From Clostridiaceae bacterium (lineage in GTDB: Bacteria > Bacillota > Clostridia > Saccharofermentanales > DTU023): 7,544 nt of DNA. Made by a program: the position numbers and the translations under genes. The first letter of the stretch is position 1; every line of letters starts with the position of its first letter. The DNA lies in the NCBI GenBank assembly GCA_012841255.1, contig DUUZ01000142.1, positions 1-7,544 on the forward strand, read 5' to 3'. Below, in pieces: positions 1 to 6,150 of this stretch. The notes beneath the pieces were generated by a model, which saw only the letters and a list, made by a program, of their open reading frames with translations, had not been told where the DNA came from and searched no databases.

Positions 1-281
1 CCGATGACGAAGCGGGTCAGGGGGGAGGATCCGCCCCGGGCCCGGAATTCCTTGGTGATCAGGGAAATAATGAAGGATCCCAGAATCAGGCCCATGATTT
101 CAGGACGGGCATACTGGACCACCGGGGCGGAGTGGAGCTTGAGAGCGCCGGCCGTGTCCCGGATAAAACAGGCGATACAAAGGCCCATGTTGGAAGGGTT
201 GCCGGCCAGCATGAGCAGGACGCCGGCAAGCCCGATAAAGGCTCCGGTCAGAATGACCGAAAATTTGGATAGTTTTTTCAC
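1..281 (-). CDS. yedE: YedE-type selenium-metabolism membrane protein, N-terminal 93 residues (partial)
   Basis: The 5' end of a minus-strand gene whose 3' end lies off the left edge. It starts at GTG (281-279) with the ribosome binding site AGAGGAG seven bases upstream (plus 289-295). The visible protein has a hydrophobic segment at about residues 7-26, the stretch GNPSNMGLCIACFIRDTAG at 27-45 containing a CxxC pair (C35, C38), the motif VVQYARPEIMG at 54-64, and a second hydrophobic segment at about 62-76. These are recognisable hallmarks of the YedE-related selenium membrane proteins (YeeE/YedE transporter superfamily), which are proposed to move a selenium or sulfur species across the inner membrane; the transported species is not established. 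The neighbouring upstream selD supports the selenium role. No stop codon interrupts the frame. The family call is firm, the transport function is inferred from family and context. Confidence 0.85.
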   Translation of the reverse strand, partial: MKKLSKFSVILTGAFIGLAGVLLMLAGNPSNMGLCIACFIRDTAGALKLHSAPVVQYARPEIMGLILGSFIISLITKEFRARGGSSPLTRFVI

Positions 282-312
282 GAGTAATCTCCTCTAAAGT
301 ATTGTGCTTTGA

Positions 313-337
313 GGTGCCGGCGTGTCAGGCGGGCACC
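313..337. repeat. Inverted repeat in the selD-yedE gap
   Basis: The 138-base gap between the selD stop and the yedE start (282-419) holds an inverted repeat with 6-base arms, GGTGCC at 313-318 and GGCACC at 332-337, separated by 13 bases. On the minus strand it lies just upstream of the yedE ribosome binding site and is not followed by a T-run, so it does not look like an intrinsic terminator. It could be an mRNA processing or stability hairpin in a selD-yedE transcript. I see no convincing promoter in the gap and no other gene. Confidence 0.35.
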
Positions 338-419
338 GGATGAATGGTACCTTGACAAAAACTGCCGGGCAGATGATTGTGCGAATGATTCAGAAAAGAG
401 ACCGTTAGGATTTAAGGCT

Positions 420-1463
420 TCAGATGACCCGGATGGCCTGGTCTTCCGCATCCAGGACGCGGCCGATGACCCAGGCTTCATGGCCTATGGACTCAAGTTT
501 CTCCAGGTAGACCCGGCTGTCGGCTTCCGGCATGGCCAAAAGCAGTCCGCCTGAGGTCTGGGGATCATACATGAGGTCCGCCAGCGCCAATTCGACTCCT
601 TCGCCGATGGCCACCTGGTCTCCCACAAATGCCCGGTTGGCATAGCAGCCTCCCGGCAGAATACCGTCCAATGCCATTTCCATGGCCTGGGGCAGGAGGG
701 GGACCTTCTGGCTGTCGATCTCGATGGTTACCTTCCGGTCCTTGCCCGCCATTTCCTTGGCGTGGCCCAAGAGGCCGAAACCGGTGATATCCGTCGAAGC
801 GGAGATGTCGAGGCCAACTGAGGCTTCAAAGGCGTAACGGTTCAATCTGGCCATGGTTTCCACCATGAGTCTTTCCGTTTCCGGGTCAAGCAATTGAGCT
901 TTGGCTCCTGTTGACAGAGCACCCGTTCCCAGGGCTTTGGTCAGAACCAGGTGATCGCCCACTCGGGGAGTGTCGTTTCGCCTGATGGCATCGGGGTGGC
1001 AAAGACCCATGACGGAAAGTCCGTACTTGGGCTCGTCGTCCTCGATACTGTGACCGCCCGCAATGACCGCACCAGCTTCCAGACATTTGTCGGCTCCGCC
1101 TTCAAGGATCCGTCTGACAACAGCCAGATCCAGGCAGCCGGGGAAGCAAAGAAGGTTCAATGCTGTCTTGGGATGTGCCCCCATGGCGTAGACGTCGCTC
1201 AAGGCGTTGGCCGCCGCGATGCGGCCGAAGTCGTAAGGGTCGTCCACGACAGGCGGGAAGAAGTCAATGGTTTGGATGATGGCGACCTCTTCCGAGGCCA
1301 GATACACGCAGGCATCATCATCGGAGTCATAACCAACGAGAAGGTGCGGGTTCTCGGCCTTGGGCAAACCGGAAAGCAACTGGGATAGAACCGCCGGTCC
1401 TATCTTCGCGCCTCAACCGCCTGCCTTGGTCAGCTCTGTCAGACGAATAACTGTATCAGACAT
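420..1463 (-). CDS. selD: Selenide, water dikinase (selenophosphate synthetase), selenocysteine-containing
   Basis: SelD makes monoselenophosphate from selenide and ATP (giving AMP and phosphate), the selenium donor for selenocysteine tRNA and for tRNA 2-selenouridine. The ATG at 1463-1461 has AAGGAGG seven bases upstream (plus 1471-1477). Reading from it gives MSDTVIRLTELTKAGG, then TGA at codon 17 (plus 1413-1415), then GAKIGPAVLSQLLSGLPK and an open frame to the stop at 420; 347 residues in all, the normal family length. Codon 17 is the position of the catalytic Cys17 of Escherichia coli SelD, and the partner Lys20 is kept, so the TGA is read as selenocysteine. Other family motifs: GYDSDDDACVY at 44-54, TIDFFPPVVDDPYDFGRIAAANALSDVYAMGA with D67 and D90, GGHSIED at 136-142, TDITGFGLLGH at 224-234 and DPQTSGGLL at 300-308. 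A standard gene caller would truncate it to a TTG start at 1379 and lose the catalytic loop. Confidence 0.96.
1384..1415 (-). promoter_or_regulatory. Sec UGA codon and bacterial SECIS-like hairpin in selD
   Basis: The UGA (1415-1413) is followed after eight bases by a near-perfect hairpin inside the coding sequence. The arm GATAGGAC (1404-1397) pairs with GTTCTATC (1391-1384), eight pairs including one G-U, around a loop CGGCG (1396-1392) whose outer C and G can close a ninth pair. The loop begins about 17 bases after the UGA. Bacterial SECIS elements recognised by SelB lie immediately 3' of the Sec codon with the apical loop roughly 16-37 bases away, so placement and shape fit. The sequence does not need to match the E. 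coli fdhF loop, since bacterial SECIS elements vary. SelB recognition is inferred. Confidence 0.85.
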
Positions 1464-1506
1464 GATTGCACCTCCTTCCCGATTGTTCGGATACTCCATC
1501 AAGCAT

Positions 1507-1535
1507 AATATCACATTAGTTCCAAAGTCTGTCCA
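1507..1535 (-). promoter_or_regulatory. Possible selD promoter
   Basis: On the minus strand, TGGACA (plus 1530-1535, one mismatch to TTGACA) is spaced 17 bases from GATATT (plus 1507-1512, four of six to TATAAT), with TG one base upstream of the -10, an extended -10 feature. Transcription would start near 1500 and give a leader of about 37 bases before the selD ATG. It lies in the 94-base gap between the toxin stop and selD. The match is modest, and read-through from the toxin-antitoxin module is an alternative because no clear terminator is seen. Confidence 0.35.
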
Positions 1536-1557
1536 CAATTCAAGAAGAGAGCAGGCC

Positions 1558-2571
1558 TCAAGTCTGTAGTTGATAGAGCTCCCTTATTTCATCCTCAAGG
1601 TCCATGAGTGTTTTCATCACGGAATCAAAAGAAGGAATATCTCCAAAGAACATTTCTTTCATGCTATGAAAATCCTTTTTCAAGGCAGGCAATCGATTGC
1701 CGGGGGGAAAGAGTTTCAGCTTTCCATCGTAGATGTCCGGATACCTGGCCCATTTTCGAGGATAAAACTTCATTTTGAATTCGGTGACCTGTTCCAGCAG
1801 TTGGAGATTGCTCAGGGCACTTTCTTTTACCTCCGAGTGAATCATCATGTAAAGATCATAGTAATGCCGGTAGTAGCGTAGCGGCATCGCCACCTCCTCA
1901 GGACGGTTTGCTTCTTGATGCAGGATGGTGGCTTTCTCCCAGAAAGTACGCTCAGGGTTGACGGTGAGGACTTGCGTAGAGGGCTGATTGAAGAGATGTG
2001 GGTAATGACCCGCAGCATAGGGAGCAATCGTGGCCTTTCTTGCCGGTGTCCATGCTGCAAGGGCTCCGATTTCAAGTCGAATGACCTGGAGTGTTGAGGG
2101 TGTTGAGAAGAGGCGCGGATAGGCGAAAATTACAGTTTGTCGATCGTCTGAATCGATATGGATGACCATCTTGTGCTTGGATTTGGCATCCAGCCCTGCC
2201 TTCAGCCCAGGAAGGAAAGTTTCCGCTATAAACTGTTCCGCACGAAGGTTCGCCGTTCTATTGAACTGATCCTGCTTATTAGCTGTCCGGTCGGTCCAAG
2301 GTTCCTCTCTGTCATAGCCGAGTATCCGCCAATCAAGAATCAGGTCAACATCCTCCGAAAACCGACGGATTAAATTAAAAGCCTTGGAAAGACTGGTCCC
2401 GCCCTTAAATGCGATCGAGTCTTTAAATGCAGAGTGGTGGAAAAGATAGTCAAGAAGAAAGCAAACCCAAAAATCCTTCTCGACGATTGCATCGCTGATC
2501 TTCATCTTGTCCGCTGTGTTGCGAAAAAGATGGGATCGGTCCAGGTCACTTAGATTTGCAATGTTTTCCAC
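1558..2571 (-). CDS. AbiEii/AbiGii-family nucleotidyltransferase toxin (type IV toxin-antitoxin)
   Basis: A cytoplasmic nucleotidyltransferase-fold protein of 337 residues, the predicted toxin of an AbiE-like system. Known members transfer nucleotides, in some cases to tRNA, and cause reversible growth arrest or abortive phage infection. Visible motifs in order: FKGGTSLSKAF at 55-65 (the GG-T-S-L-S-K nucleotide-binding turn), RFSEDVDL at 70-77 with the metal-binding acidic pair D74 and D76, TFWEKATILHQE at 209-220 with K213, and YRHYYDLYMM at 234-243 with D239; the last two are the usual downstream AbiEii motifs. All key residues look intact, so the enzyme is probably active. The start is GTG (2571-2569), nine bases after AAGGAG and 16 bases after the antitoxin stop, so the genes are co-transcribed and translation may be linked. 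Base composition is more AT-rich than the flanking genes. The substrate cannot be told from sequence. Confidence 0.9.
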   Translation of the reverse strand: MENIANLSDLDRSHLFRNTADKMKISDAIVEKDFWVCFLLDYLFHHSAFKDSIAFKGGTSLSKAFNLIRRFSEDVDLILDWRILGYDREEPWTDRTANKQDQFNRTANLRAEQFIAETFLPGLKAGLDAKSKHKMVIHIDSDDRQTVIFAYPRLFSTPSTLQVIRLEIGALAAWTPARKATIAPYAAGHYPHLFNQPSTQVLTVNPERTFWEKATILHQEANRPEEVAMPLRYYRHYYDLYMMIHSEVKESALSNLQLLEQVTEFKMKFYPRKWARYPDIYDGKLKLFPPGNRLPALKKDFHSMKEMFFGDIPSFDSVMKTLMDLEDEIRELYQLQT

Positions 2572-2587
2572 TTACTGGCACTCCTTT

Positions 2588-3193
2588 TCAAGCTTTGGAA
2601 ATCATGCCGATTTTTCTATAAATCCAATCCGTCGCTTCTGTTGCCTCTTTGAGCATTGCGGCTTTTTCATTTTTGCTAAATCTTTTCCGTAAATCTTCGA
2701 TTACCGTGTCCGTCACATTATCTTTACCGAGTGCCTTAAGGGCTTCAATGACCAGTATCGTTGAAGCGGACATGTCCAAAATTTCCCTTTGGGTGCGGTG
2801 CTTGAATGTGAGCCGGATACCGTCAAGTTCATAGGTCCTATAGGGTCCGTCACTGATGTAAGACCAAGAAGAGGGAACCTGGGTCGATAACCCCAATAGA
2901 TTAAGGGCGGTATCACAGCAAGGTGCGATCGTCCAGCGGAAATTTCGGGCGAGTGCCTCTGCAATAGCGTCAGGATCCGCAGCAAGGTATTCTTTCAGGA
3001 ATTCACTGTAGACAGGCTTCTCATAAAGGCCGTTCATCAGACGTCGGAGCGTTCCTTCCGCAACAAGACGGTTCAGCTGGCGCCGGACCGTAGATGAGCT
3101 GGCAATTGCCGAAAAATCTGAGTTAATGAAAATTGTCCCGGATTCAGCCGCACTGACAATTTGTCGGATCTGTTTGGAATAGCTCTCTGACAC
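2588..3193 (-). CDS. DUF6088/AbiEi-like antitoxin and autorepressor
   Basis: A 201-residue protein directly upstream of the AbiEii toxin. The N-terminal part (about residues 18-60) has the winged-helix pattern of the AbiEi/DUF6088 family: GTIFINSDFSAIASSSTVRRQLNRL, then GTLRRLMNGLYEKP ending in the conserved GxYxKP turn. The C-terminal part (about 65-200) is the family's helical and beta domain with a late charged segment (VIEDLRKRFSKNEKAAMLKEA). In AbiE systems this protein counters the toxin without a stable complex (type IV) and represses its own operon by binding inverted repeats. The start is GTG (3193-3191) with AGAGG nine bases upstream. An inverted repeat over the -10 box lies just ahead. 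No membrane segment or signal peptide is present. Function follows from family and gene order. Confidence 0.85.
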   Translation of the reverse strand: MSESYSKQIRQIVSAAESGTIFINSDFSAIASSSTVRRQLNRLVAEGTLRRLMNGLYEKPVYSEFLKEYLAADPDAIAEALARNFRWTIAPCCDTALNLLGLSTQVPSSWSYISDGPYRTYELDGIRLTFKHRTQREILDMSASTILVIEALKALGKDNVTDTVIEDLRKRFSKNEKAAMLKEATEATDWIYRKIGMISKA

Positions 3194-3213
3194 TTCAATT
3201 TTCCTCTCTCTGT

Positions 3214-3245
3214 TTGTCTCGTTTATTATACATAAAACGAGACAA
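3214..3245 (-). promoter_or_regulatory. Toxin-antitoxin operon promoter and operator
   Basis: A perfect -10 box TATAAT on the minus strand (plus 3225-3230) sits inside an inverted repeat with 11-base arms, TTGTCTCGTTT (plus 3214-3224) and AAACGAGACAA (plus 3235-3245), separated by ten bases. Transcription would start near 3218, about 25 bases before the antitoxin GTG. No good -35 hexamer lies 16-18 bases upstream, so the promoter may lean on its -10 box. A repressor on this repeat would block RNA polymerase directly, as expected for AbiEi-type autoregulation. Repressor identity is inferred. Confidence 0.75.
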
Positions 3246-3325
3246 TGTATGTTGTGAATTCCGTGAATTTTGCCCCGATTTGCCTTGTCGTCGTAAATTC
3301 ATCAAGATAAGGAAATGCTGATCTT

Positions 3326-4405
3326 TCACCCGCTGTAATAGTCAGCTTCTTCGTTACTTATCCGGTAATCTGCCAGATGGCAGGGAGATAGGATACCTTT
3401 GTCGGTCACGACGCCCGCTATCAGGCCGGGCGGGGTGATGTCAAAGGCGGGATAGTAGCCCTTGACCCCGGGCCGGGTATTCTTGATCCCTCCCGCTTCC
3501 AGGACAAGTGCCGGATCCCGTTCTTCAATGACGATATCCGAGACGGGCATGTCATCGGGGATGCCTGTCACGTAATAGGGGATTTCATAGTAGCGGGCTG
3601 CGATGGCGATCTGCAGGGTGCCGACCTTGTTGACGACATAGCCGTCGCGGGTGATGGCGTCGGCGGCCGTGGTGAAAAGGTCAACCCGGCGGCGGGACAT
3701 GACTTCTGCTGCCATGCCGTCGGTGATGACCGTGGCATCGGCTCCCATTTCAGCTGAGACGCTGGCCGTCAGGCGGGCCCCCTGAAAGTAGGGCCGGGTT
3801 TCGGGGTGGTAGAGTTTCAGCCGGATGCCCTTTTCCTGTGCGGCCCGGATCATGGTGCCCACGATGGTTTCTCCGAAGCAGTGGGTCATGACAACGGCGT
3901 CTTGCGGAAAGAGGGAGACCAGATGTTGGCCCACCCGGCTCATCCGCTCATAGCGGCGCTCCAGGGAAGCGATGGCCAGCTGGAAAAGAAGCGGCGAAAC
4001 GTCCGGGATTCCCTGGTCCAGGGCTTTTTGAGCGGCTGCCAGGGCTCCGCCCGTAATTTTATCCATGCGGGATTTTGTGGTGGGACGGGCTGCAGATAAA
4101 AGCAAAGCCGCGGCTTCCAGCTCCTCTTTTTGCAGTTCCGGTGTTTTGCCCCGGGCCTGCCAGGCGGCCAGGGCCATGCCCATGCCTGCCGCCGTGTAGG
4201 GGCCGGCGCTTTGGGTGACCATGTCCCGGATGGCGGAAGCGACCTCCCCGGGGGTCCGGCATTCAACAAAACTGATCTTTGCCGGATAGACCCGCCGGTC
4301 CAGGATTCTGACCCGGCCCTCTTCAAACCAGGCGACGTTTTCATATTGCAGGAGAAAACCCAGGCCCTGGTCCTGTCTGCTTCTGTTAGATGCCTGATCT
4401 GCCAT
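3326..4405 (-). CDS. MtnA-family (eIF2B-like) sugar-phosphate isomerase
   Basis: A 359-residue cytoplasmic protein of the MtnA/eIF2B-alpha superfamily; classic members isomerise 5-methylthioribose-1-phosphate to methylthioribulose-1-phosphate in methionine salvage. Motifs: a catalytic Cys in VVMTHCFGET (C176), ETRPYFQGARLTA at 202-214, VITDGMAAEVM at 227-236, a catalytic Asp in TTAADAITRDG (D249), NKVGTLQIAIAARYYEIPYYV at 259-279, and the C-terminal EERDP with GYYPAFDITPPGLIAGVVTDKGI. The family's RGAPAIG substrate motif is not seen; its place holds QSAGPYTAAGMGM (65-77). The preferred ATG (4405-4403) has AAGGAG six bases upstream, 13 bases after the lipid kinase stop; an upstream extension overlapping that gene lacks family similarity. 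Methylthioribose-1-phosphate isomerase is the default call, but another 1-phospho-sugar is possible. No other methionine-salvage gene is in the window. Confidence 0.82.
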   Translation of the reverse strand: MADQASNRSRQDQGLGFLLQYENVAWFEEGRVRILDRRVYPAKISFVECRTPGEVASAIRDMVTQSAGPYTAAGMGMALAAWQARGKTPELQKEELEAAALLLSAARPTTKSRMDKITGGALAAAQKALDQGIPDVSPLLFQLAIASLERRYERMSRVGQHLVSLFPQDAVVMTHCFGETIVGTMIRAAQEKGIRLKLYHPETRPYFQGARLTASVSAEMGADATVITDGMAAEVMSRRRVDLFTTAADAITRDGYVVNKVGTLQIAIAARYYEIPYYVTGIPDDMPVSDIVIEERDPALVLEAGGIKNTRPGVKGYYPAFDITPPGLIAGVVTDKGILSPCHLADYRISNEEADYYSG

Positions 4406-4418
4406 AGGGGGCTCCTTG

Positions 4419-5393
4419 TCAGGGGGTTTTGGGAGGCGGCTGGCAGACCCGGAGCCGGACGGCCCGGCGGATGTTCTCAATCTGCCATTCCTTGCGCGAA
4501 CCGCCGTACTCGCCGTCTGCCGTGAAAGACAGGGGGTCTTCAAAGCGGAATAGGATCTCCCGGGCCCGTTTTTTTACAATGGCGTCGCCGGTCTTCCGCC
4601 GGACTAAGTGGGACAGGAGGCGGGCGATCTGGCCGACATTATGGGGCGGCTTGATGAGGATGACCTCGAATTCCCCGTCATTCAGATCGACGTCATCGAT
4701 CCGCACCATGCCGCCGACTGAAAAGGAGTTGATGACGCCGCCGAAGATATAGGAACCCGAATAGTCCTGGCCGTCCAGGATGACCTCCGCCCGGACGGGG
4801 TGGATACCGGGAACCGAGGAGATGCCCTGCAGGACATAGGCCAGGTGGCCCAGGGTTTTCTTCATTCTTCTGCGCGTGGCATAGGAAGTTTCTGAAAAGG
4901 CCCCGAAACTGGCGATGTAGGTGAAATGGTCCGGCAGGAGATCCGTGTCTTCAGGAATGGCTTCTTCCGGCAGGTCTCCCCTAAGGAGGGGCGGGCTTCC
5001 GCTGATCCGGCCCACGTCAATGGGATAGGAAATTCCCTCCAGCATGGCCTGGGCAGCTTCCTCGGGGTCGGCGGGCAGATTGAAGGTCCGCGCGATATCG
5101 CAGGTGGAACCGACCGGCAAAAAGCCCACATCTGGCCTTTCTTCCAGGCCCATGAGACCGGAGACCATCTCTGAGAAGGTGCCGTCGCCGCCGGCCGCAA
5201 CCAGGAGGTCAAAAGAAGCTGCATGTTCGAAGGCGAAATCCCGGGCGTCGCCCCTGGCTCCCGTGTGCATTTCCTGCACCCGGGCTCCCAGCCGCCGAAG
5301 TTCCGTGCAAAAGCGGGCCGCGGCCTCAGGGGCTCCCGAGCGCCCAGCCTTGGGATTGACAATCACCAGGATGGAAGGGGCTTTCGTGTTCAT
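4419..5393 (-). CDS. Diacylglycerol/lipid kinase, DagK/YegS family
   Basis: A 324-residue member of the DAGK-catalytic family (DgkB/BmrU/YegS), which phosphorylates diacylglycerol or a related lipid with ATP at the inner face of the membrane. Motifs: VNPKAGRSG at 12-20 (start of the nucleotide-binding half), LLVAAGGDGTFSEMV at 63-77 with the invariant GGDGT, and LPVGSTCDIARTFNLP at 92-107 where most relatives have a GTxNDFAR-type motif. The C-terminal beta-sandwich carries FGAFSETSYATRRRMKKTLGHLAYVL at 163-188, DLNDGEFEV at 236-244, and FTADGE at 290-295 with the expected catalytic DGE. The length is typical and there is no signal peptide. The ATG (5393-5391) has AGGA seven bases upstream, 24 bases after the rex stop, so it is the second gene of the rex operon. 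The lipid substrate cannot be predicted. Confidence 0.88.
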   Translation of the reverse strand: MNTKAPSILVIVNPKAGRSGAPEAAARFCTELRRLGARVQEMHTGARGDARDFAFEHAASFDLLVAAGGDGTFSEMVSGLMGLEERPDVGFLPVGSTCDIARTFNLPADPEEAAQAMLEGISYPIDVGRISGSPPLLRGDLPEEAIPEDTDLLPDHFTYIASFGAFSETSYATRRRMKKTLGHLAYVLQGISSVPGIHPVRAEVILDGQDYSGSYIFGGVINSFSVGGMVRIDDVDLNDGEFEVILIKPPHNVGQIARLLSHLVRRKTGDAIVKKRAREILFRFEDPLSFTADGEYGGSRKEWQIENIRRAVRLRVCQPPPKTP

Positions 5394-5417
5394 TTTGCAG
5401 TCCTGGAAAGAGCGGCC

Positions 5418-6029
5418 TCACTGCCTCAGATGGTGGCTCAAGACGGCCAGGGCTGAGGCCATGTTCTCATTTTGAACGATGATCCCCTCGGGGACTTGAA
5501 GCATGACAGGGGCAAAATTCCAGATGGCTTCGACGCCCCCTTCAATTAATTGATTGCAGACCTCCTGGGCGCTTTCGGCGCCGACGGTGAAGATCCCCAG
5601 CCGGACACCTAGTTCGCTGATGACATCGGCCATGCGGTCAACCGGGTATACCGGCATATGGTTCAGCCAGATCTCTTCGTCGACACTGATATCGAAGCCG
5701 GCGACAATTTTCAGGCCGTAGCTGGCAAAACCCTTGTAGTTGACCAGTGCAGTACCCAGGTGGCCGACGCCGACGATGACGGCCTCATCGATATGGGCAT
5801 AGCCCAATACATCCTCGATGTCACGGATCAGGGATTTGGTGACAAAACCCTTACGGGGCTGTCCGGCTTCGCGGCTGACCGAGGCCAGATCCTTCCTGAC
5901 CTGCACTTCATTCAGCCCGAATTCCGCTGCGATTACCGTTGCGGAAACATTGTCCGTCTCAATCTTCCGGAGAAAATCGAGGTAATAGGGCAGCCTTTGC
6001 AAAGTTTGAAGAGAAAATGTATTTGACAC
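5418..6029 (-). CDS. rex: Redox-sensing transcriptional repressor Rex
   Basis: Rex binds operators when NAD+ is high and lets go when NADH rises, controlling fermentative and NADH-reoxidation genes in Gram-positive and related anaerobes. The 203-residue protein has an N-terminal winged helix (about 5-75) with LQRLPYYLDFLRKI and the recognition-helix motif NEVQVRKDLASVS at 40-52. A Rossmann domain follows with GVGHLGTALVNYKGF at 87-101 and the ribose-binding D113 in AGFD, then IWNFAPVMLQVPEGIIVQNENM at 169-190, and a C-terminal helix (ASALAVLSHHLRQ) that swaps in the dimer. The start chosen is GTG (6029-6027), eight bases after AGGAGG (plus 6038-6043). The open frame continues upstream, but the ATG at 6056 has no ribosome binding site and lies ahead of the predicted transcript start. 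Rex heads an operon with the lipid kinase and MtnA-like genes and is divergent from pdxS. Confidence 0.93.
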   Translation of the reverse strand: MSNTFSLQTLQRLPYYLDFLRKIETDNVSATVIAAEFGLNEVQVRKDLASVSREAGQPRKGFVTKSLIRDIEDVLGYAHIDEAVIVGVGHLGTALVNYKGFASYGLKIVAGFDISVDEEIWLNHMPVYPVDRMADVISELGVRLGIFTVGAESAQEVCNQLIEGGVEAIWNFAPVMLQVPEGIIVQNENMASALAVLSHHLRQ

Positions 6030-6044
6030 CCGGGCATCCTCCTG

Positions 6045-6083
6045 TATCGATAGCATGTTATCGATATGGCTGTGGACTGTCAA
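6045..6083 (-). promoter_or_regulatory. rex promoter with palindromic operator over the -10
   Basis: On the minus strand a perfect TTGACA (plus 6078-6083) is spaced 17 bases from TAACAT (plus 6055-6060, four of six to TATAAT). The -10 lies within a 22-base near-perfect palindrome at 6045-6066: two copies of TATCGATA flank GCATGT, and only one pair of the eleven mismatches. Start of transcription is expected near 6048, a few bases before the AGGAGG of rex. A dimeric repressor here would block the promoter. The palindrome does not match the Rex consensus I know (TTGTTAAnnnnTTAACAA), so either this Rex reads a different site or another regulator acts. Confidence 0.65.
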
Positions 6084-6120
6084 ACCTCCTTCTGAAAGGG
6101 GGCTTGAAGTGTAACTTTTG

Positions 6121-6149
6121 TTGCGTTCCGCCCCCTGCCGGCGTATACT
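6121..6149 (+). promoter_or_regulatory. Candidate pdxS promoter
   Basis: TTGCGT (6121-6126) is spaced 17 bases from TATACT (6144-6149, five of six to TATAAT). Transcription would begin near 6156 and give a leader of about 104 bases before the pdxS ATG. The -10 is good and the -35 weak, which leaves room for an activator. GCCGG occurs on both sides of the -10 (6137-6141 and 6153-6157) as a short direct repeat. Confidence 0.5.
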
Positions 6150-6150
6150 G

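Noticed and set aside
4..297. Plus-strand frame of 97 codons at the left edge
   Set aside because: The minus strand encodes clear YedE motifs with a good start; the plus frame is a shadow.
420..1379. Shorter selD reading frame starting at TTG 1379
   Set aside because: It lacks the catalytic residue and Lys20 and has no ribosome binding site; extension through the Sec TGA restores the whole N terminus and a good AAGGAGG site.
1498..3306. CATCAAG direct repeat at 1498-1504 and 3300-3306 flanking the toxin-antitoxin module, as a possible insertion duplication
   Set aside because: Seven bases is within chance expectation, the copies do not lie at sharp composition boundaries, and no transposase or integrase is present.
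3305..3326. AAGAT/ATCTT inverted repeat after the MtnA-like stop as a terminator
   Set aside because: The stem has only five pairs around a 12-base loop and no T-run follows on the minus strand.
4406..4543. N-terminal extension of the MtnA-like frame by 46 residues
   Set aside because: It overlaps the 3' end of the lipid kinase gene, is basic and low-complexity, and the ATG at 4405 has a clear AAGGAG site.
6082..6105. CCTCCTT/AAAGGGGG hairpin between rex and pdxS as a terminator or leader element
   Set aside because: No T-run follows on either strand, and it lies upstream of both predicted transcript starts; part of it is adjacent to the rex -35 box.
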